A program made the translations under genes and the position numbers. Below, piece after piece: positions 11,619-25,576 of a DNA stretch of 64,000 nucleotides; positions within the stretch are counted from its first letter, which is position 1; the number at the start of each line of letters is the position of its first letter. Source of the stretch: Trichoplax adhaerens (lineage: Eukaryota; Placozoa; Uniplacotomia; Trichoplacea; Trichoplacidae); the NCBI RefSeq assembly GCF_000150275.1, contig NW_002060949.1, positions 29,752 through 93,751 of the forward strand, read 5' to 3'. The notes beneath the pieces are model-generated. The model did not search any database and was not told the origin of the DNA. It was given only the letters and a program-made list of their open reading frames with translations.

Positions 11619-14600
11619 ATGAGTGATCCAGAAATTTTACAGCCCTCTAGTTCAGGAGCTGCAGATGTTCCTTGTTCGAGCAGGTACAGTAGAAGAGTTG
11701 TAGTGCTATAGTATCATCAAGGTATAAAATAGTGGAAATAGCCGATTATAGATATTCAAGTAACCGGTGTCGTGGTTGATGGAGGGAAAAGTGATTTCAT
11801 GTCCAGTGTAATGTTATTACTACTTTCCATTTTGAAGTTCTAGTAGCGATGAACCTGCTGAACTGATTACACGTGGTAAAAGACATTTATATTGCGAAGA
11901 TTTTGAAGTAGCAACAACTTACTTCCAAGAAGCATGTGAGAAACTGTAGGTATCATCAATCTCCTGCTACTAAGTCTATTATATTATCTTCAAGTGATGG
12001 ATGTAAAATTCTATTGACTGCTGAGCTTCATTTCACGCGTAATATCTATCATGCGATTCATGCCATTCATCATCATTTTCTACTCATGCCGACATCTCTA
12101 GTGATGCAGTTTATTTTAATAATTTTAAAATGATAGATGAAGGAAAACGTGTGATTAGCTGAATTATCTGTAGAATAACGCAAGCGTTAGCGACATCGAT
12201 TGATCTATTGTAATGTGTATAGGAATGCTCCTGACCCTGATGATGACTAAAACCATTTCACTTCATTACCAAACGGCTAATCTGTCAACAATCGTTGCAA
12301 CATTATTTCCGGTCGTACAATAATATACGGTACAAGTTATTTAGCGTGTTAACTTATTACAGTATATGCTAATATTCCAATGCAATTTCCGCATGGCTGT
12401 ATCCAGTGTACTATCATTTTTAGAGCATTGTATTAGTCAGCCCGGAACAATAAACTAAAAGTTGATATTCTTGATAGTGCGTACTTGATACTTTATACCG
12501 TGCTCTTTAAAGGACTAATTGGACTAGAACCTCTACTATCGTTACTATACAATATCCAATAGTTCTGCCTTGCCTAAGAATTTACAGTTTTTGTCCCTTA
12601 TGTAGTGAAAGATAGCCGTTAAACTGAAAAATTTCCACCTATAATTCCACTGCTTTATATCTAGACATCCAGACATTTTGATGAGTACTAATAGCGTTGT
12701 TGCGGAAGTTAAAACTGACCACCATCTACGATGATAAGTAATCAATGGGACATGTTTAGGGTCACTATTTTGTGCATTGCTGTAGAATTATTAACATTTG
12801 CTATTGATATTGCTATACTACTGTACAAGTCTACATGGATGTACTATAACTTCTATATAAGAGTGTGGTGAGATTGACTTCTGTGCTGTGGGTTCTGAAT
12901 TAGATGGCTATTAGTTTACTATACAAGAATATATGCTAAAATTGCAGCATACACCTACATTCTGCTAAGGCACAGTTCCGCATTTCATTTGGTACAATAG
13001 GAAAAAACCATGAGTTTGTTATGCAGCTACGAAGAAAGAGTTAAAAATTTCCAGGATTTGGCGTTGATAATTTAATTAACTTATAAGTAACGTTATCGTT
13101 ACTATAATTAGCCATTATAGTTCTTGCTACGTGTAAGCGTATGTGATGATTTAGTCAGGATGTTGTTTTGACTGGAATGGATATTATGTAGAACATTAGA
13201 TGGAAATTGTTAGTTAAATTATTTTGTAATCCTTATAATCAATCATAGAGCAGCCAAATACGGCCAGGTTGCTGACGAATGCGGTGAAGCTTATTTTTAT
13301 TATGGTAGATCACTACTAGAATTGGCGAGGTGAGAATACATTCTGCAGTTGTTATCATATTATTCCTTCGTTATAAATGAATAATTAGTTATATATATTT
13401 AGTATGCTAATTATGCTATCTAAAAACGGACCTATATTACCTAGTACTGACTATGAGTGAAAGTTTTATGCCGTAGTACTGTGTGAAAGCACACCATAGA
13501 GAGTTCTATCATATATTATGCTTACCAATCTTTTATTTGAAATCTATTCGAGGCACATCCCTGTGTAATAATTTTACTCGGGAGTCGGAAATTCAACACA
13601 TTTGGTGGCATTTTTTGATTACATTACTAATCCTTATTTTATATATCCGTATTATTATAAAGACAAGATGCAAGCCTCTTTGATCCTACCAACGCTACCG
13701 GTATGATCTATTTCTATTTATTCATGTGTACACTGTAGTACAGTATATGATGACCGAACAGACAATAATGATGATAACTTATCAGTTTATGAGTATAAAA
13801 CACTGTTTTCATTGTATTATACCCGTAGTATCGTTATATAATAATAATCTACAGTATATAACAAATATTCCTATACCCACATTGTTTAGGTAAAGCTGCA
13901 GCGGAGGATGCTGATGATAGTGAAGATAGCGATGGCAATAACGTATCTGCCCTACCAGGTTTGTTATTATTGTAGTGCAGTAGTATATACGTACAACGGT
14001 TTAGTCCTAAGGAATTGAAGTTGATATTTTAAAATAGCCAACTCGCCTGAACTATATTCTTACAAGATTTTATAATGTCTTTCATAACTTTGCTTTAATT
14101 TATGCAGTAGCGACAGCCAATCTTGACCCTGGATGGGGATCCTCAAGTCAAGATGACTGTGAATGTTGCAGTGGTAACAATGATACCAATGCAGGTTGGC
14201 CCTATTCAACTATAATTTATTTACAGTTTATCTTTCATTGTAAATGATGATCTAACCTTCCACGTGGTATTTACAATACGCATAGGAGATAATATTGCGA
14301 AAGAACAAATTCCCCAAGCAGTTGATGATGATTCCGGTGATGAAGATGTAAATAATTAATTAATTAATAATTTTTGCATATGAGTAGTAGCGGTGACCTT
14401 TTTTCTCTTTAAAAACAAATTTTTTACGAATTTTTACGTACTATCGTCGAATCAGCAAGGAAAAGAAGATGCAGGAGACACCAATGTTTTACAGTTAGCT
14501 TGGGAAATGTTGGAGCTTTCACGTATTATTTACTCGAGGTAGAATATTCATCTACAATAAGGAAAAAATTCATACGGAAACATTAGCAAGTATCTAAATT

Positions 14601-16125
14601 TTACCAGCACAATGTAATTACTTGTGAATTAAATATTCAGGAAGGACAATAAGGATTCGAAATTGCGTTCAAGTGAAATTTATCTCGAACTGGGACAAAT
14701 TGGTCTAGAATCCGGTAAGGCCATGTCGAACTAGGTTATTCTGATATGCTTATATTTAATTTAACTAACTTTTTAACGGCTGTAAATTTTTTAGAGCAAT
14801 ATGATCAAGCTATTATTGACTTTAAAAGTGCCTTAAGTTTACAACTGCAGACGTTAGAGTCAGATAGTAGACTGATATCATTATCGTATCCTTTCTCTAT
14901 TTACTTCCTCAGCAATTTACGTGAATTATCTTTAAAATCAATTATAATGTACTTTGCATGTAATTATGCGTATTTGCTGCTGATAAAAAGGGAGTAGATT
15001 CCTTTACTTGGTAGACATTATAATATTGCCCTAGCCTACTTATACAACAGACAATATGATGAAGCGGTAGAAGTAAGTACATTTATACTCCCAGCTATTT
15101 TCTATCTAAATCTGAAGTAAACGTAAAATACATAAAATTAATAAATTGTTGAAACTTCTTTTAACAGTCCTTTACTGGCGCAGTTGCTGTTGTAAAAAAT
15201 AGATTAGGTTTGTATGATCTGATTTAAGCGGTAATAACATGCCGTTGTGTAATGCCAATTGTGTTATTAATTTGTCAAATTTACTCCTTTAGCAAACCTT
15301 GCAGAGGTTATCGAGAATCATGGTGGCACTGGAAAAAGTTAGTAAAGATCACTTAAAAGTTGAGATTTCTGTGTATATAGAAAAAGGGCGTAACTGTGAC
15401 TGAAGTTTGACGGTGATATCTTCGTAGAACCTGATGAATTAACCAAGGAGAGGAGAGAAGTTGAAGAATTGCAAAGCATTATTCCAGATATTAATGCAAA
15501 GGTAATAGTGTACTTGTTTTACTATAATCGTGACGTGAAATGTTGTCATCGTTATTGGATAATACTGTTATAAGAGTACTATTTTAAGACTATCTACTAA
15601 ATTTTGTTGGCTAGATCGAGGATGCAAAAGAAGAAAAAAGACAGTTAATTGCTAGTAGTGCTGCCAGCGTAAAGCAATTAATGGAGTCTGCGCTTGGTGA
15701 TAATTTTGGTATGCAATCTTCTAGTTCTGGTAATGCACAGGCGACAAGTATTAATCACTTGGTTCGTAGAAAGGTAAACTTGATTTATGTATCCGAGATA
15801 CAAAGATTTCAATTAACTCAGCTATCTTTTTAGGCAATTTTATCATTTCACTTACTCTACGTTAGAGCATTTTTACGTTTTTTATGAAATATTTTCCATT
15901 GGAATTGCTCACTTTTAGCGCAAAGATGAAGATAATAATGTAGATGTGAAGAAAGCGAAACTGGATGTAATTACTCAAGTAAGGAGTGTAATATTGATAT
16001 TTTTGAGTATTTAAGCTTATGAATGTATAGATTTAGATGCTATTCTTGTACTGTACTTTGATCACATGTAGGAAGCGTCAACTGAAAGTGAAAGAGAATC
16101 CGTACAAGAAAGCAAGGAAGACTAA
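11619..16125 (+). CDS. NASP: NASP histone H1/H3 chaperone (SHNi-TPR), 17 exons, 408 aa
   Basis: NASP binds H3-H4 dimers and linker histone and keeps a soluble nuclear histone pool. Exons: 11619-11683, 11844-11945, 13249-13329, 13675-13700, 13890-13958, 14111-14194, 14286-14347, 14456-14538, 14641-14714, 14795-14885, 15015-15072, 15168-15207, 15293-15337, 15428-15501, 15615-15773, 15919-15978 and 16072-16125; all phases close. TPR1 ([20 protein letters not shown], then [14 protein letters not shown]) is followed by the family's acidic insertion, then [15 protein letters not shown] and the TPR pairs [11 protein letters not shown] / [14 protein letters not shown] and [20 protein letters not shown] charged helix ([16 protein letters not shown]) and a basic C-terminal patch (HLVRRK, KKAKLD) provide a likely nuclear signal. 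Length is close to somatic NASP of vertebrates. ATG context is good (GCCATGA). Intron 2 is 1.3 kb; the others are short. The gene converges on TOE1. Confidence 0.95.
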
Positions 16126-17004
16126 TGTCAATAACATTAATCTAAATTATACTTACATTAAAAGAATGAATGTTGTTGGAATTCTCATAAAATTGTGTTT
16201 ATAGTTTTGTCCGATTGAATTAATCATGTGTAAGGTATTCATCTCGATTTAATTGTTCGAATAAGCGAAACCTGGTTGCATGCGTTGCTAAGAAAATTTC
16301 GATTGCAATGTTTGTTTTTATTGTTTGCTGGTTACGAAAAGTATTTCCGTTAGACTCTCGGAAAAGTTGCTTTTTGATGTATCTTTGAAGGGGAAAATGT
16401 TCCATTTAACTGTAATTTATTGACATACCTTCTTCAGTGGTTTAGTGAATAGTTCTAAAATATTTTGAAGCTCCTTATCCGGACACTATTGTCTATATTT
16501 AAGGTTGCATATGCGTATGTAGACCGTATTACCCATAATTATATTCATTAAAAGTTAAAAAATCTAGTTTATTTACAAGTATTTTAATAATATGTTACCA
16601 ATGTAGAACTGTAGGTTATTACCAAAATAGTAATTCAAAAATTGAACTGTCCTATGTAAGCTGCAAAACGTAATCTATATAAAATGTTTGAGCTAAATTT
16701 ATATATGTTTCACATCGATTGCCTTTGCTGAAAGTTCCCTGTAATGGTTCGTAACTTTTAGTAAAACATTGTACGTCTTGATACTGTATTACTAGATCTA
16801 TTGAGTAGTGTCTTGAATACGTATACTGGTCGAGTACTAATTTTATTATTTGTTCCTAATTGGTTGTAACATTAGATTCAACTAGGAGTCAAATTATTAG
16901 ATATAATAATAATCACCGGAGATGCTATTAGAATACCGTAGTTGCAACTGGTAGTAATAGTTTACTTACACTCGAATAAATAGAAATTATGCTAAATCTT
17001 CCTA
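16126..17004. other. Convergent intergenic region between NASP and TOE1
   Basis: Both genes end into this 880-bp AT-rich stretch, which should hold both polyadenylation regions. A small open frame at 16220-16405 (minus) has no recognisable content. Confidence 0.5.
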
Positions 17005-20000
17005 TCAAATTTCTTTCAATTTTTTTTTATGTAAATTGGAACTCTTAGCAAATTGACTTTTTACAATTTGTAGTGGCATCGTTTTTCTATTTAAATGTAT
17101 TCGGTTTCGACAGTCTCTTAATCCTAGTATTTTTGAAACTGATTCAGTCAATTCTTTATCTTGATTACTGTGTTTAAAAGAATAATAAGCAAAAATGAAA
17201 CCAGTCATATACGCATCGAATCCTGCTCTATGGATTCCTGAACGATGAAGTAAGAGCTTTCGATTTACTTGATTACAAGTTTCACTTTTAGCTTTTTCGG
17301 TGGCTTCACCTAAGTGTGTAGCAACAGAAAACAAATAAATCTATCGCTAATTGACCTGATACAGAGTGAGAAAATGATGCGTACGTATAATATTGCAAAT
17401 GGTACCGTTATCATTCTCAATCTTTCTCTTTTTCGATCGTTTATTTGTCAACGCTTGTTCTTCCATAAATAATACATCGTCTATGTTATGTGATTTGTTG
17501 CACTCTATTCCAGATGGACAGTATCCACGAGTCTAGCGAAAGATAACAGAAGTTGAGTAACGACTTTATTTATTCATTATAACGATAATGGAAATGATGG
17601 CAAGATCGGATTAATTACAAAATATCGATTATATTTAATTATTTTTCTTAATAACTACGCCTCCATGTAGAAGAGGATTTTTGATACAGTATCATTCGTT
17701 TTAAAGCTAATTAGAATTAACTGAAGGTACGGTAATTATTGTGCATTGCCGTAAAGTCAATGATACAAATATTTTTATATTGCACGTACAAATATCCACT
17801 TTATTCTATATTAAATCAAATAATATGTGTGTGCTGTGATCATTGCAACTAAAGCATTCTTATACGTTAGTAAAGTCAGAAAGTGGTAAAATTTAAAATT
17901 GCTTCCTATCAACTCCTTTAAATCTAATTTACAGTACTTCAATTACGTGAATAAAGAAATTACAGTGTAAAATTTAATCAATTGTAATACTACGATTAAA
18001 AATTAGCACTTGCTTACATACCGCAAACGGTTGGCACACGTTGACCGGCCTGCTAAGATTGGTCTCGGAATCGAATGGAAAAACAGAGCAATCCACCAAG
18101 TCAATACTTTCATGAAGTATCTTTGGATAATCACACTGCTTTGTTATAATATGTCTGTCATTATTACTGCGATTTTGCACATTTTCTCTTTGCCTGTAGT
18201 GCAAATAGTGAAATAATAAAATTCTTTATATATGACTGACATTAGCAATTTACTGCAAATAAGAAAAATTATATGCAAAGCATAAATTTCATAACCACGT
18301 AGCCACTTACAGTTTTCTAAAAACATATTGTAGATATGTACTACTTTCATCGCCTTTCACTCTAGCAATATATTTTGTGTCATAGATACCGCCTTCGAAC
18401 ATTTCAGATAAGTCAGCAACAAAAGTGTCTAATTTTAAAGGAAGCTCTAAATACAGATTTTGGTATAAAAAGACTAGATCGGCTAATCCATTATGAACAA
18501 TAATAGGCTTTTTAGATTTGATGAGTTCCAAGAGTAATCGACGTAAGTAATTTCCAATTTTAGGATTTTCATCACCGGTCTAATAAAGATTAATACATTG
18601 CGATTATTTCCTGATATATTGTTATAGTCTGTTTTGTAATGAATAATACTGCATCTCTAGTAGTGCAATAGCACCTCGCTAGCAAAACAATAAATTCCAC
18701 AAAAATATTTTAAGACTATCCTGTTTACCTTATCGTTTCCTCTACGAAATGAAATGCCAGATGAATATTGTCGGTTGAAATTAAATCCATGATGTACTAG
18801 AAATTGCAATGACTCTGGATCTACTGTGTAAGCTTCGTCGCACAGCGTCATCATGTTAAATGTCTGTGTCATTACGGTAGTATATTCTGCATCGCCGTCT
18901 TCATTGTCGTATACTTGTAGCCTGTGAAAGCAGGATATGCCTAGAGCTATGATAGCTCTTGTCGCAGCAACGTGACTGAGGACTTTATATCGATCATCCA
19001 ACGAGCTAAAGGAATGGATTACACAATGTTAATCGCCTATCTAGGTTATTCAAATTAACCAAATGCGTTCTACTGCATCTGCTAAACTTCATGCGAGCCA
19101 TTAAACGATGTGCAAGCACGCATACTATATTTTGCATACTAGTGATTGAATTTTTATTTCAGAAATACCAAACAGATTCGACATAAAGGAGCTGGCAATA
19201 TAAAGAACTTTTGTCATGACTCGCGTATAATTTGGCATCAACACCAACCAGGTAGATTGACAGCATATTGATTGCACTTTCTTCAAGGATGAAATAGCTG
19301 ACAATTGCGAAAATTTCCCATAAAGTAACAGTAGATCAACTGTGATGTTGATAACGACTACAGTACTCGTATACAAAGTACGATATACAGTACAGTAAGT
19401 CGCACAGTTTTTGTACATATTATATAATTATTATTCATGCATAGTAGAACATAAACCTACGTACAGTAGATAAAAAGTTACAGTAAATTATAATTATTTA
19501 AGATCTCTGAATGATATATAGGTCCATAGTTATGCTAGAAGTTAATCCTGCAATGATTGCGTACACTTCTCATTGGTATAACACAATTTTTCAAGTGCAT
19601 TTTTCAAAAATTTTCTACTTACGCCGCTCCAAGATCCTTTCTATTCCCGAGGCCGCTTAATTCCTAGACAGAAGGTTACAATATACCACGAATTAATTGA
19701 TCAAAGCTAACACTTGGACAATACTTTACAGCTATCGTATATCAGTGGATTTCACCATTCTCTTAATTCGTTAATACGTATAACAAAAGATTGGAATAGT
19801 CGAAATATCTATAGCTAAAGTTATTGCTGTTCAAATTGCGATGAGACAACAACTATACTCTAATCTAGCGGATGTACCGGGAATCTAGTAATCCATTTCC
19901 CCCTTAACAGTTCGACACGTACAGAAGATATCAAATCTCAGTAAATTTGATGATACTCACCAGATCGATTGCCACGAAACTAGCAGAATTAATAGCATGT

Positions 20001-20140
20001 ATAATGCTTGGAAATAGTTGTTTTACATTGGATTTATCAACAATAACCACGGCAACCTTCCACGGAAGCACTAGTTGGCTCATCGCAGAGCTATGCATAC
20101 TTGCTTTGGACTTTCCGAGCATGGAGTTTTCAACGAACAT
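17005..20140 (-). CDS. TOE1: TOE1, CAF1-type 3' exonuclease with CCCH zinc finger, 7 exons, about 456 aa
   Basis: TOE1 is a nuclear/Cajal-body DEDD deadenylase that trims snRNA and other RNA 3' ends. Exons in transcript order: 20140-19961, 19663-19623, 19005-18729, 18579-18311, 18193-18022, 17532-17406 and 17309-17005; phases close. Exon 1 ends SFVAIDL and exon 2 continues ELSGLGNRKDLG, giving the DxE of the catalytic tetrad. Exons 3-4 carry RYKVLSHVAATRAIIALGI, LQFLVHHGFNFNRQY, then HNGLADLVFLYQN and GIYDTKYIARV with the remaining Asp residues. Exons 5-6 join to CQPFATRGYCPSGIECNKSH, a C-x8-C-x5-C-x3-H zinc finger, followed by a basic KRSKKRK nuclear signal. The last exon has the second CAF1 piece (HRAGFDAYMTGFIFAYY ... 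LQIVKSQFAKSS). In-frame ATGs lie at 20140, 20122, 20098 and 20083; the first is in good context. Slightly shorter than human TOE1 (510 aa). Confidence 0.95.
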
Positions 20141-20632
20141 AGTGAGCGCTTTGCTTACGATTAACTGTGTAATATACAATATACTGTAAACATGTGGGCG
20201 CTGAAGTATGTTTTGGGTTACATGATAGCGGTTTTACCATCAGAAGTATTGAATAGGTTGGACCAATCTGAGACTGTAGCTGACATGATAATGGTATTAG
20301 TTCTAGTATGTACAATTCAGTAGTATAGTACAGTATGCGTTGCAATGTACTATTCTAAACAGTATATTAATATAGTTAGAGTCCATAATGCACTCCACTC
20401 CGTAGGTTAATAGTTAGTTCGCCTACGTTGCAATGGCTGCAGCTTCATAAGCTTGACAAGTTTGCAACAAGTTTTAATGATGCAACTCTTATTCAATTAG
20501 TAAACTATGAAGCTAAGTTAATTAAATGGTCATAGAATATAGCTGTCAAGTGCTAAAAGTTAGTTTTCAAACGGATCGGTATTAAGACATCATTTGTGGC
20601 TCTTCTCGTTGAAGTACTGTCCCCATGCAAAG
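20141..20632. promoter_or_regulatory. Shared head-to-head promoter region of TOE1 and PIGG
   Basis: The two genes diverge from an interval of about 490 bp between their first ATGs, so the promoters must be shared or adjacent. The interval contains GTAC-type palindromes (about 20310-20350). No TATA box placement could be assigned with confidence. Inference from gene orientation. Confidence 0.55.
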
Positions 20633-23600
20633 ATGGACCTCGATCGGCATAAACTATTCTTACTGATCTTGGTAGTTTATCACTTAGTTGCAATAGGGCT
20701 ATTTGCTAAAGGCTACTTTCCTATTAAGACTAATGCTGCAGGGTACTCTACTTTAGTGACTACTCCACCAGAACCGTATAAACCGGCTAGATGCGATGGA
20801 GTATGGTGTGGCAGCAATTATACAATACCACCTCAATTTGGTCGATTGGTCATTATGGTCATCGATGCTTTACGAGCTGATTTTATCTTAAGTCAAACTC
20901 AACGTATGCAATTTGTTGAGCAGTTAATTAATTCACGTCAAGCACTAGCGTAAGTAGATAATGACAGAGACCTAGTAAATTTGATGTTATCAGTAATTAA
21001 ATCAAACATCGTAATAAATCAGCAATCATGATGATACGCGCATAGATATTCACTTCTTACTGCACAAGGTGTAATGATTTGCAGGCCTGGTTGCAAACGT
21101 TGAAGAGATCAGAGACCAGACCGTCAATATACCAATAGTCACAATGTATATTAGTAGATCAATTACAGAGCTATTCCCTGATAGCATATTCTAATTAATT
21201 AAAATGAATGCATGTATTAATGTAACCTGAAAAGCTCATCGATATCAACTACCTATTTCTAGGTATCCGGTCAAAACTCATACACCTACAGTTACTACTC
21301 CAAGAATTAAGGTACATTACTTCATATTGACTGCTGTGATGCATAACCACCAACTTAAAGAGTTACTTAATTGGTTTATTTTACTTTAATCAGTTATTAA
21401 CAGGTAAGGTAGGTAGCTACTGTAGTTATATTGGAGGAGATAACATTTTACGGAAATATAATGCATAAATTTAGTTTATCTCTGATGACTCTTTTGACAT
21501 TATTGGTATTCATTCCAGTCTATGACTAGCGGAAGTATACCTGGCTTTTCGGATTTTTTTGGTAATATGGCATCAACTTCTTTGAATGATGATAATATTT
21601 TATCGCAATTTCTCCGTGCAAAATGGAATATCACTTTCTTTGGCGATGATACCTGGGTGAAATTATTTCCTAAGTAAGCCTGATATTGCCTATGCGGGTA
21701 TATTTGTTTGACAATCATTTCACTTCTTCTTATAGCATTTAATAATGACTTAATTTGTTTATGATATTGATAAGGCACTTTCTGCGAAAAGATGGCGTCA
21801 TTTCTTTTTTTGTTTCGGATTTTTATGAGGTAAAAATCGTTTTGTAGGCCTGCTGTATATTGTTAGTTTGTTGCTGGACCATTGATATCATAGTAGCTTT
21901 TCTTGCATGGTAGTTGATAATTTTACAATTGCGTTGAATTAACAGTAATTTAACTGATACGTATATATTTACTACGCGACGTAGGTTGATAATAATGTGA
22001 CTCGCCACGTTCGACCTGAATTACGTCGAAAAGATTGGCAAGTGATGATCCTTCATTACCTCGGATTAGATCATATTGGTCATACGGCCCGACCAAGCAG
22101 TCCCCTTGTAGTACCAAAATTGAAGGAAATGGACGACATTGTTAAAGTTATCTATAATGCCTTGGAGGATCAGGTAAACTAAACTATTATATATAATTTA
22201 GTGGTACCTTTGAAAAGTTAGTACCCAGTATAAACTATTAGCTTTCTATGTTAAATAATCTAATTAGTGGAAAATCCAAGTTTAATATCTAATCTTTAAA
22301 TACGTTGTAATGTTCAGGATAAACATACGAAATTACCTTCATTGTTTGTGCTGTGTGGTGATCATGGCATGAGCGATACTGGCAGCCATGGCGGTGCATC
22401 ATATGCAGAAATAATGACACCATTTGTCTTTATGAGTCCCACCTTTGCCGACAAATCCTTACCTTCATCCCCCAAAAGCAGCACGGTAGATAAGCTGTTA
22501 CAAAAGCAAGTTAATCAAATTGATTTTGTGCCAACAATTTCAACGCTTTTTGGCTTTCCTATCCCAAAGAATAATTTGGGTGTTGTTATTAACGAGTTAA
22601 CTAGCGTCAACTATGAAGATGATCTTGAGTCTTTAAGGTATAAATTAAGATCTCTTCAGTTAAATATCGATCAACTGATGGTCATCTGTAAGAAAAATAT
22701 TCCATCAGGTATATACCTTAAGATATTTTACTGAAAGCTTCACTCAATGTTATTGCTATATGTTAATGAATAATCTTACGATATATTTTGAATGACTAGA
22801 TTCACTATGGCGTCATTATCAACATATTCAGCAGTCACATAGTGATTGGCTTCGAGAGTACCATCGATCAAATCACTCAAATAGTAATCACCTAATTGTG
22901 AAAGCAGAACATATTATAAATCTGTATTCTGACCAATTACATGCTGTAAGTGATAGATTGGTTGCTTCTTTATCTAATTACGACCTTTATACTATGGCTA
23001 TTGGACTTTTATTACAATTTGAGGTACTGTAATTCCATACTATACTATATACGCTATGTGTACGTATATGTATGCATAGGAATTAATGCAGCATCATATT
23101 AGAAAATTTTCTGTTTGAATAATTTCTGTTAACCTTCTTTATGATTGATTAAGGTATATTTTTTCCTGCTCTATGGATTTATCCACTTTCAGTTATTTCG
23201 ATCATTTCCACAGACCCTCCCTATAGAAAAGCTTACAAGCACCGTTGCTGGTTTTATATTCTTTATTTGCTCTTCTTTGATTATGCTAATACATTTAGTA
23301 TTGTGCACAGGTTTAAATTTTACTAAAAGCGCATTGTGTAGGTAAGTATCCGAAAAAATTGATGCCGTAGGACTTATTCCTTTTATTTACGGATAACTAT
23401 ACACTAATTTATTTAAACTTTTTAGTACATCCGTTATAGAATCTATCTGTGTTCTAATTACTGTATGCGGCTTCGGTTATGGAATAGCGAATTTTCTATG
23501 TTGCTTAAGTTCAGCTGCAGTTTTGGCAAAGGACTTTAAAAGAATGGTTATAGACTTTTGTAGGCTTGATACAGCATTTCAATTTCTGATTATTAGCATT

Positions 23601-25576
23601 ATCTTTCATACATTTACGCTATTTTCCAGTAGCTTTATCGAGGAAGAACACCAGGTAACATTCTAATTATTATAGAAGAATTTTATGGTTGATTAAGATG
23701 AGCATGTCGGTAAATAAACTGTCCAATTTATATCTATCCATAATTACAATAGACATGGTATTACATATGCCCGACGTTCTTTGCGATGTTATCACTATCC
23801 TTTTTAAGACAGTATTTCTCAGAGACTCGTTGGGGTGAGAATGTTATTGCTAAAGCATCTTCGAGGACTATTCCTTCCCGAAGTGGAACAAGACGTATCC
23901 GCAAGATTGTTAGTAGCTCACACTATGATCAAACTGCCCATTCTGGACCTGTTTTTCATCAAGATAGGATGGGCATGGCTGCAAATCTAACTAATTTTGA
24001 AGACCAAAGACTCCAATCTTTTGTCTCTACCTCCGACTTTGATGACAGTACAACTACTGATAAAGTCTCCATTTGGCAAGCGAAGAAGGAAATTCTTTGT
24101 TCTACTTGCATTTTGGCCTGCAGCCGTCTTATCAGGTCGTGGAATCGAACAGGTGATAAATGGTCCCATCTTCCAGACGTCGGAGACTGGCTAAATTTGT
24201 AAGTAATTAGTTTATAGATGTAAATTTTCATGGTACTGCATATAATGCAATGAGAATAATTAAAAATGGTCTTAAATTTTGTTATGGAATAGACCCGATA
24301 ACAAAGTTATTTTATCAATTACTTCCCTCCTGTCTTTATTGGCAATTCATATTTTACGCACGACGTGCCATACAAAGTTCGAACAAGTAATTATAGCTTG
24401 CGGACTTTTATGCTGTTATGCATATCGAGCAGCACTTGGAACTACTATCTTACCTATACCTCTATCTAATATGTAAGTAAAAATAGTTTACTGTGTAGTT
24501 AGCTTCACAGTGATGCTACTGATACATATTGCAATGTTGCAACTATTAGGGGTATCATAGAAGCGAGGATAACTTATCTGTGTATACTTACCCTTCTCAT
24601 TCGGTCATTCATTTTTTGTCGATGTGAGGAACATAGACCTTTTTCTTTGTAATTTGAATTATCTTACTATGAATTGGAGCGAACCTACTAATTGCTAAGT
24701 ACTTTACAGGTAAAGTAAAGAAGTTGGACTTGATATTTTCTGGAGTAGTTTTATTATCGGTGCTGTTAGCGCGATGTCACAATGCGACAATTTTGGCCAT
24801 GGTATTACTGCAGATATATTTACTCGACAAAGTCATTTGGCCAAAGTATACAATATGTTATAGAACTAAGGATTATTATATAATTTATTCGATGCTACTT
24901 TTACTAATATCGACAAAAACATTTTTTTGCAACAGGTTGAGAATTTCTTCCTTACTCGTAGCCTGTGCTCATTATAGTATTGGGCAAGCATGCTATTTCG
25001 CACTTGTTAGTCTACAGTATGATCTAACATTCCTTTTAATAGAACTATATATTAAACTAAGCCGAGCTATTGTTTTGTTTAGGGAAATTCTAATAGTTTG
25101 GCCACAGTTGATATTTCAGCTGGATTCGTTGGATTAAGAGGGCACAATGATATTGCAATGGTAATATTAACGTTTGTCGGTACCTACACTGGTCAACTAA
25201 TCGGAGCCATGTCCTTTATCATATACAGTTTAAAACAGAGGTTTGCAACCTAAATATGCGTGCATTGACTTCGTTAAATATGGACGTATTTATTCGAAGG
25301 GCTAATTAGTATCTCTATATGTTTTACTATCTTTACAGCAACAGCTATCTAAATTTATGGCAATATTGTGGTGTCCTGTTATTGTCCAGATCGCAAATTA
25401 TTTCCTTCTATTATTTACTCGTTGATGTTATGAGATATCATCCATTTTCATGGAGTGTCTTTTTACCCAAGTTAATGTACGAAGGGGCTACCTCAATTGT
25501 CTATTGTTTACTGATTACCATTATATTATTTTCGATTGGGAAAGTTCAGAATTTTGAGTATTCTATTAAAACGTAA
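20633..25576 (+). CDS. PIGG: PIGG, GPI ethanolamine phosphate transferase 2, 16 exons, about 1,032 aa
   Basis: ER membrane enzyme that adds ethanolamine phosphate to the second mannose of GPI anchors, normally with PIGF. Exons: 20633-20949, 21263-21311, 21519-21673, 21775-21829, 21985-22173, 22318-22708, 22800-23023, 23154-23341, 23426-23654, 23753-24198, 24293-24472, 24550-24623, 24710-24845, 24936-25005, 25083-25240 and 25339-25576; phases close. It has an N-terminal signal anchor (HKLFLLILVVYHLVAIGLFA), then the alkaline-phosphatase-like domain: VIDALRADF (metal-binding Asp), TPTVTTPRIK (candidate nucleophile Thr), FFGDDTWVKLFP, HYLGLDHIGH and CGDHGMSDTGSHGG. The C-terminal half is a string of membrane segments with the PIGG-specific blocks SWNRTGDKWSHLPD, AYRAALGT, ATVDISAGFVGL and WSVFLPKLMYEG. 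The protein is a little longer than human PIGG (983 aa) because the loop in exon 10 is extended. The frame is open a short way upstream of the ATG but without another ATG. Confidence 0.95.
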
